Source: Palsa-965 sp044448685 (GTDB taxonomy: Bacteria > Bacteroidota > Bacteroidia > Palsa-965). Taken from it: DNA of 64,000 nucleotides. The stretch covers positions 1 to 64,000 of the forward strand of contig JBIOHC010000003.1 of assembly GCA_044448685.1 (NCBI GenBank), read 5' to 3'. The notes under the pieces were generated by a model. That model was not told where the DNA came from. It ran no database searches and saw only the letters and a program-made list of their open reading frames with translations. Shown here in pieces: positions 9,263 through 18,751 of this stretch; positions within the stretch are counted from its first letter, which is position 1, and each line of letters opens with the position of its first letter. The translations under genes were made by a program, and so were the position numbers.

Positions 9263-9309
9263 CCTGACCCGAATATTCAGATCCGGATTCGAATCTTGTC
9301 TGTGTCAGG
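9263..9309 (-). repeat. inverted repeat in the leader of the anchored-receiver gene
   Basis: Arms CCTGAC (9263-9268) and GTCAGG (9304-9309) enclose a 35-nt stretch that itself contains the palindrome GATTCGAATC. It sits 17 nt upstream of the ATG at 9246, so it could be a folded leader or an operator. No matching promoter box was identified. Confidence 0.35.
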
Positions 9310-9444
9310 TGAAGTTTGTTTAATTAAACGATATTCAGGGGTAGGAAGGGCCTGTTTTCGGTGAATACGCAGGATTGCCGGGCAAACTGCAAACAAGGTA
9401 TGGTGAACCGGGGTGTTTTATCTTCCAAAAACATATAATACAAA

Positions 9445-9470
9445 AAAGCCGCCCTGACCCTGGCGGCTTT
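9445..9470 (-). terminator. intrinsic terminator of the 867-aa type B protein gene
   Basis: The 9-bp stem AAAGCCGCC / GGCGGCTTT (9445-9453, 9462-9470) has an 8-nt loop and is followed on the minus strand by a T run. It lies 18 nt after the stop codon at 9489. Confidence 0.8.
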
Positions 9471-9488
9471 CAAATAAGGTCCGGTAAG

Positions 9489-12092
9489 TTATTTAAGAAG
9501 GGTAAGATATCCGTGTTTATCAAATGTCTTTCCATCATGCCCCCTGGCATTAATGATGAAATAATAGGTTCCTTCACTCACCAGCACACCTGCCTTAGTC
9601 CTTCCGTCCCAGCCTTGTAATGCTGAAACACTTTCAGTAATAAGCACACCCCACCTGTCATAAATTTTCATGTCAAAATCAGAAATACCTGAGGATTTAA
9701 CTAAAAATACATCATTCGAACCATCCCCATTGGGAGTAAAGACATTTGGAACATTCAAATAGGAATTAAGCTCTTTTACCACAATCACTTCTGTATATGT
9801 ACTGCTGCATCCCTGTGCGTCTGTAACGGTGAGGGTTACGGTATATGTACCACCGGCACCGAAGGTATGGGTAGGATTAGAACCGGTGGCTGTACTTCCG
9901 TCTCCAAAATTCCAAAGCCATGAAATAGCATTGGCTGAACTGTTATTTGTAAAAATTACAGGCAAGGGTACATAACCGCTGGAACTGTCAGGAGTAAAAT
10001 GGGCTGTTACAGCATCAACTGTCACAATGCTTGAATCTTTAGCCGATCCGCATGCATTTTTTACGACAACTGCATAGGTACCTCCCGTATTTACGACAAT
10101 GCTGGATGATGTTGATCCGTTGTTCCAGCTGTAGGAGGTCCCGCCCGAAGCAGTAAGGGTAGTGGAACTCCCTGCACAAAAGCTCAGATTTCCTGTCATA
10201 GCAGCAACCGGCAATGGATTGATCGTAACAACGGCATTGGTACTATCCTTGCCACAGGCATTCGTGACAACAACCTTATAGGTGCCTGCTGTTGTTACAA
10301 CAATTGAAGGAGTCGTTGCTCCGGTACTCCAGCTATATGTTCCCCCTCCCGAGGCATGTAATGTATCGTTTTGCCCGGCACAAAAGTTTAAGGAGCCTGA
10401 TGAGGTAAGTACAGCAACCGGTTTTGTACCCGTATTTGCAAGGGTCATTGTATCGGTCTTCGTACACCCGCTGGCATCTGTTATGACGCAGGTGTATAGT
10501 CCCGGAGCAAGTCCGCTGGCTGTTTGTGACGTTCCCCCGGCAGGAGACCAGGAATAGGTGTATGGACTTGCTCCTCCGGCAGGGGTGGCTGTCAATGAAC
10601 CATTGGCAAGCATACATGTACTATTTGTCATGGTATTATTCACGGCCAGACCCGATGATGAAGTAACTGCAATCGTTGCAGATGTAGTACACCCGTTTGC
10701 ATCCGTAACCAGGCACGTATAGGATCCGGCAGCCAGACCAGCCAGGGAACTGGTATTGCCGGCAACAGGAGACCAGGAATAGGTATAAGCAGCGGTTCCT
10801 CCGGCCGGCGTCACATTGGCTGAACCATTGCTGTTTCCACAGGTGGCAGGAGACGATCCGGAGGCTGTTGTCAATACTGCGGGTTGAGTGATTGTCACCG
10901 TGTTACTAATGGGGCAAATACTCCCCCCTGTGATATCAACCGTATAGGTTCCCGGAGCAAGCCCTGTAGCAGTCTGTGCCGTTTGTCCGCCGGGTGTCCA
11001 TGAATACGTATAAGGTGCTGTTCCGCCACTTACTGTTGCTGTGGCACTACCGTTATTCATTCCGTTACAGGTAATATTAACTGAACTTACTGCTACGGCT
11101 CCTATCTGTACCGGAATGGATACGGTCCCCGGAGCATTGCACGGACCGTTATCTGTAAGTGTTACAGTATAGGTTCCGCTACCGGCAGGATATGTGTGGG
11201 AAGGGTTTGTCAATGAGGAGGTATTCAAAGCACCGGAACCAGGATCACCGAAATTCCAGGTATAACCGGTCGGACAACCCGGAGATGAGTTCGTGAAATT
11301 AATGGTGTTGGGTCCTGCACAAGCATAGGTAAAACTGGCAACATTCGGACTTGTATTTTCGATCAGCACATCATCAATGGCTATTCCGTCATAACTGTTA
11401 CAGGTTGTTCCGGCTCCAAACAGGAAACGAAACATGACATTGGGTTTATTAGCCAGTCCGTTCAGACAATGCTTGGCAGTAACCCATCCTCCGCTGCCAT
11501 TTGTTCCCTGGCAGGATCCCACGGTAGGTCCGATCCTTCCACACCAGCCATGTTTAGGGCTTGCACTGGTCAGCCAGGTAATATTTCCGTAATTATACCA
11601 GTTGGCATTCATACAGTCAACCGGATCACCAAAGGCTCCTATGTTGACCCAGGTCACTCCTCCGTCAGTGGATGATTGTAATACAAGGCCATCGTATTTA
11701 TATTCATCTTCCCAGAATATTTTAAATGAAATCCAGGGATAATTGAGGGTTGAAAAATTGAAACAAGGGCTTTGAATCCAGCTAAGTTCTGAATAATTGT
11801 AAAATGATCCTGTCAGGCCTCCTACACACCAGCATTTGGTCCCTCCTCCTGCCGAACTGATGGTAGCATGAGTCGGGCTTCCCCAGGCCCAGTCGTTATT
11901 GGTTCCACCTGTTGTCCAGGCCGGAGCGGACTCAAAACCTTCTGAGTATGGGAATGTGCTGATCACCGGCCCCACACATTGGGCTTGCAGCTGATTTGTA
12001 AACAAAAGGCAAATAAGGGAGCAAAATAATACGAACCATTGAATACCGGCTGTGCTATATTGATTCCAGGCCTTTTTTCCTGCTGTCTTCAT
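9489..12092 (-). CDS. giant secreted protein with MAM-like, PKD, SprB repeats and type B T9SS domain
   Basis: An 867-residue exported protein from the ATG at 12092, chosen because it opens a normal signal peptide ending NQLQAQ; an in-frame ATG at 12113 adds 7 residues. Order: a MAM/jelly-roll-like region of about 220 residues (FPYSEGFESAPAW, then SWIQSPCFNFS, ending GIAIDDVLIENTSP), a PKD domain (YTWNFGDPG), three SprB-type repeats (GNSNGSANVTPAGGTAAYTYSWSP style), Ig-like repeats with SFCAGSSTTLTASGG, a second PKD (SWLWNFGDGS), then the gliding-type C-terminal domain beginning NVFTPNGDGSNDVF with YDRWGV and GWDGRTKAG. That ending marks type B T9SS cargo. Probable role: surface adhesin or matrix protein. 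Its leader carries copy A of the conserved element at 12173-12230. Confidence 0.9.
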   Translation of the reverse strand: MKTAGKKAWNQYSTAGIQWFVLFCSLICLLFTNQLQAQCVGPVISTFPYSEGFESAPAWTTGGTNNDWAWGSPTHATISSAGGGTKCWCVGGLTGSFYNYSELSWIQSPCFNFSTLNYPWISFKIFWEDEYKYDGLVLQSSTDGGVTWVNIGAFGDPVDCMNANWYNYGNITWLTSASPKHGWCGRIGPTVGSCQGTNGSGGWVTAKHCLNGLANKPNVMFRFLFGAGTTCNSYDGIAIDDVLIENTSPNVASFTYACAGPNTINFTNSSPGCPTGYTWNFGDPGSGALNTSSLTNPSHTYPAGSGTYTVTLTDNGPCNAPGTVSIPVQIGAVAVSSVNITCNGMNNGSATATVSGGTAPYTYSWTPGGQTAQTATGLAPGTYTVDITGGSICPISNTVTITQPAVLTTASGSSPATCGNSNGSANVTPAGGTAAYTYSWSPVAGNTSSLAGLAAGSYTCLVTDANGCTTSATIAVTSSSGLAVNNTMTNSTCMLANGSLTATPAGGASPYTYSWSPAGGTSQTASGLAPGLYTCVITDASGCTKTDTMTLANTGTKPVAVLTSSGSLNFCAGQNDTLHASGGGTYSWSTGATTPSIVVTTAGTYKVVVTNACGKDSTNAVVTINPLPVAAMTGNLSFCAGSSTTLTASGGTSYSWNNGSTSSSIVVNTGGTYAVVVKNACGSAKDSSIVTVDAVTAHFTPDSSSGYVPLPVIFTNNSSANAISWLWNFGDGSTATGSNPTHTFGAGGTYTVTLTVTDAQGCSSTYTEVIVVKELNSYLNVPNVFTPNGDGSNDVFLVKSSGISDFDMKIYDRWGVLITESVSALQGWDGRTKAGVLVSEGTYYFIINARGHDGKTFDKHGYLTLLK

Positions 12093-12172
12093 GGCTCTTG
12101 TATAATACAACATTGATTAAATCGGAATATGTTATCCAATAAGACTATATACTATTTTAATGGCTGTGGTTG

Positions 12173-12230
12173 TGAAAGTGGTTTCGGATTTTCCTGAGGG
12201 ATCAGGATTCTTGTAGGATATTCACTTTCA
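12173..12230 (-). ncRNA. candidate structured leader RNA, copy A
   Basis: Read on the minus strand, an 8-bp closing stem (TGAAAGTG / CACTTTCA on the plus strand) encloses the constant blocks ATCCTACA and ATCCGAAACCAC and a perfect inner hairpin TCCTGA-tccc-TCAGGA (12192-12207). The predicted transcription start (-7 box at 12242-12235) falls at the first base of the closing stem. Copies B (18752-18809) and C (23801-23858) share the constant blocks but differ in the paired bases. Confidence 0.6.
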
Positions 12231-12234
12231 GTTT

Positions 12235-12242
12235 CAAATATA
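12235..12242 (-). promoter_or_regulatory. -7 box upstream of leader copy A
   Basis: Minus strand TATATTTG, with a TTTG at 12261-12258 (15-nt spacer, shorter than ideal). It places the transcript start at about 12230, so the conserved leader element is at the extreme 5' end of the mRNA. Confidence 0.6.
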
Positions 12243-12312
12243 GTGCAAATGCACCCGCAAACCCTCTCCGAAACGAGGGATAATGAATGAGTAAAAACCA
12301 GTTAACGAAGTC

Positions 12313-12513
12313 TTAATCTTGGATGGCCACTGATACTTTTACAGCCTGTTTGCCTCTTTTTGATTCAGCAATCTCAAAAATAACAGGATCACCTTCCTTA
12401 ATAGGAGAAAGCACATCCTTCACATGAACGTAATAATCCTGTTTATCTTCAGAACATGTGATAAAGCCGAATTTCTTAGCTGCATTGAAAAACTTAACCA
12501 CTCCCTTTTTCAT
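12313..12513 (-). CDS. cold-shock domain protein
   Basis: A single 66-residue cold-shock (OB-fold) domain that binds single-stranded RNA or DNA and melts RNA structure. KGVVKFFNAAKKFGFI carries RNP1 (KKFGFI in place of the usual KGFGFI) and DYYVHVKDV is RNP2 (usual form VFVHFSAI), so both nucleic-acid-binding strips are present in slightly divergent form. The start is the only reasonable ATG. A -7 box at 12592-12585 implies a 5' leader of about 66 nt, and long leaders are common in thermosensitive cold-shock mRNAs. Stands alone between the type B protein and the salvage operon. Confidence 0.88.
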   Translation of the reverse strand: MKKGVVKFFNAAKKFGFITCSEDKQDYYVHVKDVLSPIKEGDPVIFEIAESKRGKQAVKVSVAIQD

Positions 12514-12584
12514 GTGTTTCTGCTTAACGATTCACAAGCTACAGGTTATCGAATATTAAACACCTCAGATGGTTCCGGACTCTA

Positions 12585-12592
12585 CAAAAATA
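12585..12592 (-). promoter_or_regulatory. -7 box of the cold-shock gene
   Basis: Minus strand TATTTTTG fits TAnnTTTG. The implied start is near 12580, leaving about 66 nt of untranslated leader before the ATG at 12513. Confidence 0.5.
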
Positions 12593-12631
12593 AGCATAAA
12601 TATTAACAGATTGTTATACTTAATCCAATAA

Positions 12632-13054
12632 CTATTTCTTCAGAATGAAGGATTCAGGGAGGAGATTCTCAATTTTTTTTGTTACCGGACCTTTATTGGA
12701 ATTAAAAAGGACAGAGGTGCCTTTCTTACCTGTATTTACAAATTCCGCAATGACCTGCCTGCAGGCTCCGCAAGGCGGAATAGGTCGTGAAACGTTAACA
12801 GCAATGGCTATTGCTTCTATTCTCATATCCGGGCCTTCTTTTGCAATTGCACTGAATATGGCATTCCTTTCAGCACAGCAGGTAAGTCCGAATGATGCAT
12901 TCTCCACATTACAACCGGTAAAGATATTGCCCTTAACGGTTAACAAGGCGGCTCCAACCTGGAGTTTGGAATAAGGAGCATAGGCTTTTTTCAATACAAG
13001 GTTTGCCTGATCTTTCAGTTCATCGTATTTCCCTTTCCCTGTTTTTTGTTTCAT
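12632..13054 (-). CDS. cdd: cytidine deaminase
   Basis: A 140-residue homotetrameric-type cytidine deaminase that converts cytidine or deoxycytidine to uridine or deoxyuridine in pyrimidine salvage. Zinc ligands and the catalytic Glu are visible: CAERNAIF (Cys and Glu) and PPCGACRQVIAEF (two Cys). The NVENASFGLTCCAER context matches the short B. subtilis-like class rather than the long E. coli dimeric class. The start codon lies 7 nt after the stop of the nucleoside transporter gene. The two are co-transcribed, so import and deamination of cytidine are coupled. Confidence 0.95.
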   Translation of the reverse strand: MKQKTGKGKYDELKDQANLVLKKAYAPYSKLQVGAALLTVKGNIFTGCNVENASFGLTCCAERNAIFSAIAKEGPDMRIEAIAIAVNVSRPIPPCGACRQVIAEFVNTGKKGTSVLFNSNKGPVTKKIENLLPESFILKK

Positions 13055-13061
13055 GCTCTGG

Positions 13062-14345
13062 TCAGATTAACATACCGGCAATCGTTGCACTCAGATAGGA
13101 TGCCATGGTTCCGCAAATCATTGCCTTCATTCCCAACTTGGCAAGGTCTGTTTTCCTTTCGGGTGCAAGTTCTCCGATTCCTCCAACCTGTATTGCAATA
13201 GAACTGAAATTGGCAAACCCGCACAGTGCAAAACTTAGAATAGTAATGGTTTTGGCGCTGAGCATGTGATTCCTGATCATCGGAGTAAGTTCATTGTAGG
13301 CAACGAATTCATTGATTGCCATTTTTGTCCCCATCATATTCCCGGCTACATGGGCTTCGTTCCATGGAATACCCATCAGATATGCCATAGGGGCAAAAAC
13401 AGCCCCGAAAATATTTTTAAGACTAAGCTGGGTTAGATCCAGACCAAGAATGGAATGTGCTATTGATGTATGGTTGCAGAGAAACCGTCCACCTTTGCCA
13501 AGACCAGCATCGATCAGTGCAATAATAGCGATTACGGCAATAAGCATGGCAACCACGTTAATACCAACCCGCATCCCGTCGCCGGCTCCATGCATGATAG
13601 CATCCATGAGATTAGCATGCGTTTTTTTAATTTCAAGTTTTACAGCTCCTCCTGTTTCTGATTTTTCTGTTTCCGGAAAGACTATTTTGGAAATTACCAA
13701 TGCCCCGGGTGCAGCCATAATACTTGCAGCTATGAGATAACTGGCTGGCACACCCATTTTCATATATACGGCCATAATGCCTCCTGCAATACAGGCCATA
13801 CTTCCTGTCATAGAGGCCAGTAATTCAGAACGTGTCATGCCCGATAAATAGGGTTTGATCATGATTTGGGCCTCCACCTGGCCTACAAAAGTGCTGGCCA
13901 CATTCGACAGAGCTTCGCTTCCGCTTACCTTCATAAGCTTGTAAACGATTTTAGCCAGGAAAGAAACTATTAGCTGCATGAGTCCAATGTGATAAGCGAC
14001 ACTTACCAGTGCAGAAACGAAGATGATAGTTGGTATAATATTAAAATAAAAAATGAAGCTGTTGTTAGGGCCAAAAATTTCCGACAACTTACTTTTATCA
14101 ACTAACAAGCCGAAGACGAATCTGGCTCCTTCATCCGAAAAATTCAGAAATTTAGTGACGAAATCACCCACATGCTGAAAAAGCTTCTGACCAAATGGCA
14201 CCTTCAGAATAAACACAGCCAGGCATAGCTGGATCAGAAGTCCGACCAGTACAGGTCTGTAGTTGATTGCTTTTCTGTTGTTGGAAAGTAAGAATGCCAG
14301 AGCCAGAATTGCGGCGACGCCAAATAATCCAAAGTACCTGTCCAT
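13062..14345 (-). CDS. concentrative nucleoside transporter (CNT/NupC family)
   Basis: A 427-residue multi-pass inner-membrane importer that moves nucleosides with H+ or Na+. Family motifs: GQTEAP-like region as FVGQVEAQIMIKPYL, the gate-forming GFANFSSIAIQVGGIGELAPER near residue 390, and a short N-terminal part with helices beginning YFGLFGVAAILALAFLLS. The ATG at 14345 is preferred: the upstream in-frame TTG at 14354 lies in the -7 box (TATCTTTG, 14359-14352), which would leave a nearly leaderless mRNA. First gene of a two-gene operon with cdd, which points to pyrimidine nucleosides as substrates. Confidence 0.93.
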   Translation of the reverse strand: MDRYFGLFGVAAILALAFLLSNNRKAINYRPVLVGLLIQLCLAVFILKVPFGQKLFQHVGDFVTKFLNFSDEGARFVFGLLVDKSKLSEIFGPNNSFIFYFNIIPTIIFVSALVSVAYHIGLMQLIVSFLAKIVYKLMKVSGSEALSNVASTFVGQVEAQIMIKPYLSGMTRSELLASMTGSMACIAGGIMAVYMKMGVPASYLIAASIMAAPGALVISKIVFPETEKSETGGAVKLEIKKTHANLMDAIMHGAGDGMRVGINVVAMLIAVIAIIALIDAGLGKGGRFLCNHTSIAHSILGLDLTQLSLKNIFGAVFAPMAYLMGIPWNEAHVAGNMMGTKMAINEFVAYNELTPMIRNHMLSAKTITILSFALCGFANFSSIAIQVGGIGELAPERKTDLAKLGMKAMICGTMASYLSATIAGMLI

Positions 14346-14351
14346 GAGAAA

Positions 14352-14359
14352 CAAAGATA
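14352..14359 (-). promoter_or_regulatory. -7 box of the nucleoside transporter-cdd operon
   Basis: Minus strand TATCTTTG. The expected transcript start (about 14347) is within a few bases of the ATG at 14345, so the mRNA is probably leaderless or nearly so. Confidence 0.55.
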
Positions 14360-14409
14360 TTCTTTTTAATCAGACTGTATTATTCTTCCCTGATCTCCTA
14401 TAATCTTTC

Positions 14410-17400
14410 CTAATGTATCAACTGGAAGAACCCTTGTTTGTCATATATTTTTTTGTCCGTTCCAACGGCATGAAGCACATAATAATACGTTCCATCAGCA
14501 GCCAGCAAACCGGCTTTTGTCCTTCCATCCCATCCTTCTCCTGCATTATGAATCTCGGCCAGCTCCACTCCCCAACGGTCATAAATCTTCATATCAAACT
14601 CCGTTAATCCCTGAGAGCCTATCAGATAAACATCATTTTTTCCATCCCCGTTGGGTGTAAAGACATTCGGAACATAGATCCAGGATGGTAAATCCAACAC
14701 TGTAATAACGATCTGATATGTATTGGAACATCCATTGGCATCGGTAGCTGTACAGGTTGCTGTATAGGTTCCTGCTGTAGGGTATACATGGGAAGGATTC
14801 TGCCCGCTGCCTGTTGCTCCATCCCCGAAAGACCAGGTCCAGGTTATTGCATTCGCTGAGCCGTTGGAAGTGAAGTTGACATTGAATGGAGCATATCCGG
14901 TAGTACTGTCGGCCGTGAAATGCGATGTGACTGAATTCAGCGTCACGGTAGTCTGTGCAGTGGCAGTACCGCATCCATTTGTTACAATAACACTATAGGT
15001 TCCACCTGCCGTCACATAAATCGATGCCGAATTCGATCCTGTACTCCAGGTATAGCTTGTGCCACCGGATGCAGTCAGCAGAATGGAATCGCCCTGACAA
15101 ACCTTGCTGGCTCCTGTAAGAACGGCAACCGGCAAAGGATTGACAGTTACCGTAGTTACTGCACTACTTGTTCCGCAACTATTGGTTACAGTAACGGTGA
15201 ATGTTCCGGAGGCCGCGACAACAATAGAGTCAAGTGTGGATCCATTGCTCCAGCTATACGTTGTACCGCCAGAGGCATGAAGGGTGACACTGCTTCCCTG
15301 GCAAAAGGTGAGAGGGCCTGATGCAAGAACTGTCGCTACAGGCGGATTACCGACATTGGCAATTGTTACCGTATCATTCAGTGTACAACCATTCGCATCA
15401 GTAACTGTACATGTATATAAACCCGGAGCAAGACCGCTGGCAGAAGAAGAACTACCACCTGACGGTGACCAGGCATAGGTATATGTTCCTGTCCCTCCAC
15501 CTGCAGTAACGGCTGCTGTTCCATTCTGTGTTGCGCAGGTCGCCTGTGTACTTGTGAGTGATGCCGACAAGGCCGCCGGCTGAGTAATGGTAGCGGAATC
15601 TTTAACACTGCATCCATTGGCATCCGTTACCAAACAATAAACAATTCCCGGTCCCAGATTGGTAACTGTTGCTGTATTGCCTGTAACAGGCGACCAGGAA
15701 AAAGTATAGGGAGATGTTCCTCCTCCGGGAGTGACTGTAGCCGAACCATTGTTTCCGCCATTACAGACAATATTGGTTACTGCAGGCAAAGGAGCTGATA
15801 AGGCTGCTGGTTGTGTGATTGTGACAGCCTGTGTAATGAGACAGTTATTTGCATCGCGTATTGAACATGTATAAGAACCGGCACATAAGGAAGAGGCCGT
15901 AGCTGAAGTTCCGCCTGAAGGTGACCAGGCATATGTATATGCACCTGTACCCCCGCTGGCCGTAACTGTTGCCGTTCCGTTACAAGCTCCGTTACAGTTC
16001 ACATTGCCTGAAGCACTAAGCGTAGCGCTTGGTCCTCCGCTATTATTGATGGATACTGTATATGTTTGAGGACAATTATTGGCATCCGTAACCGTTACCG
16101 AATAACTGCCTGCTGCAACGGCAGAAATAGAATCTGTTGATCCTCCTCCTCCTGCCCAGGAATAGGTGTAGGCTCCTGTTCCTCCGGTGACACTGACAAT
16201 CGCTGCTCCGTTAGAGATATTACAGGTAGCAGGCCGTGTAGAAGCTGTACTCACTACGATAGCAGGAGGATCGGTAAGGGTAACGATTTTGGTTGTCACA
16301 CAACCATTGGAATCTTTCACAGTACAGGTATATGAACCGGCACAAAGGGATGCCGGAGTCGTTGCCGCATTCCCTCCTGAAGGTGACCATGAATACGTCA
16401 GAGCTCCGGTTCCTCCTGTTACTGTGACATTTGCTGATCCGTTGCAGGCTGCATTACACAAGGCCGCATTTCCTGACGAAGCAGTAACAGAAGGCCCTGT
16501 ACTGTTGGGCACCGTGACTGTTGTCGAATAGGTACAGCCATTGACATCCTTCACAACAACGGTATAGGTTCCTGCAGCGATACCTGTATAACTGGTTGTG
16601 GAAGAGAATCCAAGGCTGTTGAAGTTATAGGTATAGGGGCCGGTACCGCCGGTTGTTCCACCGAGGTTCACACTTCCATTTGCTGATCCGCAAGTTGCAG
16701 GAGCCGGAGTTATGGCCTGGGCAGTAGGCCCCCCATTGTTATTAATCGTAACACTGGTCGTGAAAGTACAACCGTTGGCATCTTTGACGATAACCGAATA
16801 TGTTCCGGCAGGAAGACCGTTATATGTAGTCGTGGATGAAAATCCAAGGCTGTTGAAATTATAGGTATAGGGTCCGGTTCCTCCGGTTGTGCTTCCAATG
16901 CTGACGCTTCCGTTACTGGCTCCGCAACTCGCATTCGTTGGCGTAGAAGCCAGAGCAGTAGGGCCTGAATTATTTCCAACCGTAGCTGTTGTTGAGAAAA
17001 TGCATCCGTTTGCATCTTTGACAAGTACGGTATATGTCCCCGCTGCCAGTCCGGAATAAAGGGTTGTGGAAGAATATCCAAGACTGTTGAAATTATATGT
17101 AAAAGGCCCTGTACCACCGGTAGTTGCACCTATTGTTACACTTCCGGTACTGGATCCACAGCTCGTATTGGTTGGTGTAGTAGCCAATGCTGTTGGTCCG
17201 GGGTTGTTCCCTACTGTGGCTGTGGTTGAATATGTGCATCCGTTTGCGTCTTTGACAATAACGGTATAGGTTCCTGCTGGGAGATTCGTATAGGATGTGG
17301 TGGAAGAGAATCCAAGACTGTTGAAGTTATAGGTAAAGGGTCCGGTACCGCCGGTTGTACTTCCGATGCTGACGCTTCCTGTATTTCCTCCGCAACTGGT

Positions 17401-18669
17401 ATTGGTTGGTGTGGTAGCCAGGGCGGTAGGGCCAGGATTATTACCAACTGTAGCGGTAGTTGAGTATGTACAACCATTAGCATCCTTCACCACCACCGTA
17501 TAGGTTCCGGAAACAAGGCCGGTATAGCTGGTTGTGGATGAAAACCCGAGACTGTTGAAATTGTAGGTGAACGGTCCAGTGCCGCCTGTTGTAGCACCAA
17601 TTACCACACTTCCTGTACTTCCTCCGCAATTAGCGTTTGTGGGAGTCGTTGCCAGGGCGGTAGGCCCGGGATTACCAGATACGGTAGCAGTAGTGGTAAA
17701 TGTACAGCCATTGGCATCTTTAACAACTACTGTATATGTACCAGCCGCGAGATTGGAATATACGGTGGTTGTAGAAAATCCAAGACTGTTAAAATTATAG
17801 GAATAAGGTGCTGTTCCGCCTGTTGTGGCACCTATCGTTACACTTCCATTATTGTTTCCGCAACTGGCATTCACAGGAGTAGTTCCCAATGCAGTTGGTC
17901 CGCCTGCGGAACAGGACATCTGTCCTCCGTCAGCAACCGGATTCGCTGTACCAGGTGTTTGTGTGGCAGAAATCACATATGTGCCTGCTGCTGTCAGATT
18001 CAAACTATGAGAGCCTGTGGTGGTATTCCAGGTGCCATTCACATTCATTGGTGCATCCGTCAAGGCAGCGATTGAAGCCAGGGATCCACATCCGGCAGTG
18101 CCTCCGTTTGACATTCCCGGAAAATCATTGGAAGATGTGAAATTTCCAATATTATAGGAAACAGAACTCAGGATGGCTCCGGCTGAACTTAACAACCAAA
18201 TCTCTCCTTGTTTATCGACCAGGTTGCCCGGAGCTGTTCCGCCCATAGAGGTATTGGAGCTGGATGAAATATCCAGGTTGACAGAAGCAGCTAAGGGGTT
18301 GTTCCAGGGATTTCCTCCTACAGCCACATTCGCCCAAACTCCTACTCCGGGGTTGGCTGACTTTCCCGATCCTCCGATTACATAATAGGCACAAGGAGCT
18401 AATGTAGTACCCGATGGAATAGTGATGGACCACCCTTCCGGATTACCTCCTGCTGAAAGGCCGGCAAACAGGATAATATCACAGCCTATATTAACTGTTG
18501 AACATCCTTTATTATAAAGCTCTATGAATTCTCCTCCTCCGGCAGCATCACAGCTGGCACACGTAGGGGCTATGCCTAATTCATTGATGACAACCTGAGC
18601 AGAAATTTGCTGTCTGACGAACAGCAACATAAACAGGCAACCGACAAGGACGTAACAGTTCTTTTTCAT
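14410..18669 (-). CDS. giant secreted protein: lamin-tail domain, 11 SprB-type repeats, type B T9SS domain
   Basis: A 1419-residue surface protein. Signal peptide ends at about residue 25 (QQISAQ). Residues 26-200 form a lamin-tail (LTD) domain (VVINELGIAPTCASCDAAGG, GEFIELYNKG). Eleven SprB-type repeats follow from residue 257; the first six are regular 78-residue units starting GPTAL and containing YNFNSLGFSSTT and VVKDANGC. Then come two Ig-like units (LTFCQGSSVTLHASGG), a PKD domain (TWTWSFGDGA) and a C-terminal gliding-type domain (NVFTPNGDGKNDVY, YDRWGV, GWDGRTKAG), which marks type B T9SS export. SprB-family proteins act as mobile adhesins in gliding flavobacteria, but a gliding role here is inference. 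Its leader carries element copy B. Confidence 0.9.
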   Translation of the reverse strand: MKKNCYVLVGCLFMLLFVRQQISAQVVINELGIAPTCASCDAAGGGEFIELYNKGCSTVNIGCDIILFAGLSAGGNPEGWSITIPSGTTLAPCAYYVIGGSGKSANPGVGVWANVAVGGNPWNNPLAASVNLDISSSSNTSMGGTAPGNLVDKQGEIWLLSSAGAILSSVSYNIGNFTSSNDFPGMSNGGTAGCGSLASIAALTDAPMNVNGTWNTTTGSHSLNLTAAGTYVISATQTPGTANPVADGGQMSCSAGGPTALGTTPVNASCGNNNGSVTIGATTGGTAPYSYNFNSLGFSTTTVYSNLAAGTYTVVVKDANGCTFTTTATVSGNPGPTALATTPTNANCGGSTGSVVIGATTGGTGPFTYNFNSLGFSSTTSYTGLVSGTYTVVVKDANGCTYSTTATVGNNPGPTALATTPTNTSCGGNTGSVSIGSTTGGTGPFTYNFNSLGFSSTTSYTNLPAGTYTVIVKDANGCTYSTTATVGNNPGPTALATTPTNTSCGSSTGSVTIGATTGGTGPFTYNFNSLGYSSTTLYSGLAAGTYTVLVKDANGCIFSTTATVGNNSGPTALASTPTNASCGASNGSVSIGSTTGGTGPYTYNFNSLGFSSTTTYNGLPAGTYSVIVKDANGCTFTTSVTINNNGGPTAQAITPAPATCGSANGSVNLGGTTGGTGPYTYNFNSLGFSSTTSYTGIAAGTYTVVVKDVNGCTYSTTVTVPNSTGPSVTASSGNAALCNAACNGSANVTVTGGTGALTYSWSPSGGNAATTPASLCAGSYTCTVKDSNGCVTTKIVTLTDPPAIVVSTASTRPATCNISNGAAIVSVTGGTGAYTYSWAGGGGSTDSISAVAAGSYSVTVTDANNCPQTYTVSINNSGGPSATLSASGNVNCNGACNGTATVTASGGTGAYTYAWSPSGGTSATASSLCAGSYTCSIRDANNCLITQAVTITQPAALSAPLPAVTNIVCNGGNNGSATVTPGGGTSPYTFSWSPVTGNTATVTNLGPGIVYCLVTDANGCSVKDSATITQPAALSASLTSTQATCATQNGTAAVTAGGGTGTYTYAWSPSGGSSSSASGLAPGLYTCTVTDANGCTLNDTVTIANVGNPPVATVLASGPLTFCQGSSVTLHASGGTTYSWSNGSTLDSIVVAASGTFTVTVTNSCGTSSAVTTVTVNPLPVAVLTGASKVCQGDSILLTASGGTSYTWSTGSNSASIYVTAGGTYSVIVTNGCGTATAQTTVTLNSVTSHFTADSTTGYAPFNVNFTSNGSANAITWTWSFGDGATGSGQNPSHVYPTAGTYTATCTATDANGCSNTYQIVITVLDLPSWIYVPNVFTPNGDGKNDVYLIGSQGLTEFDMKIYDRWGVELAEIHNAGEGWDGRTKAGLLAADGTYYYVLHAVGTDKKIYDKQGFFQLIH
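16498..17901 (-). repeat. six tandem 234-bp units encoding 78-residue SprB-type repeats
   Basis: Within the 1419-residue protein, six consecutive units of exactly 78 residues share GPTA at the start, a CG pair near residue 14, GTGPxTYNFNSLGxSSTT in the middle and AGTYTVxVKDANGC near residue 65. All six are the same length, while the five later repeats are shorter and more divergent. The pattern suggests recent in-frame tandem duplication. Confidence 0.85.
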
Positions 18670-18751
18670 GTGTTCACTATTAATTTATCAATGACAAGTC
18701 CTCTTCTAATCCGAAAAGGATTTTAACGATTGAAACAGGAAAATTATAAGG

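Noticed and set aside
9270..9300. tRNA T-loop-like GATTCGAATC
   Set aside because: Flanking bases do not form a T-arm or acceptor stem, and there is no anticodon arm.
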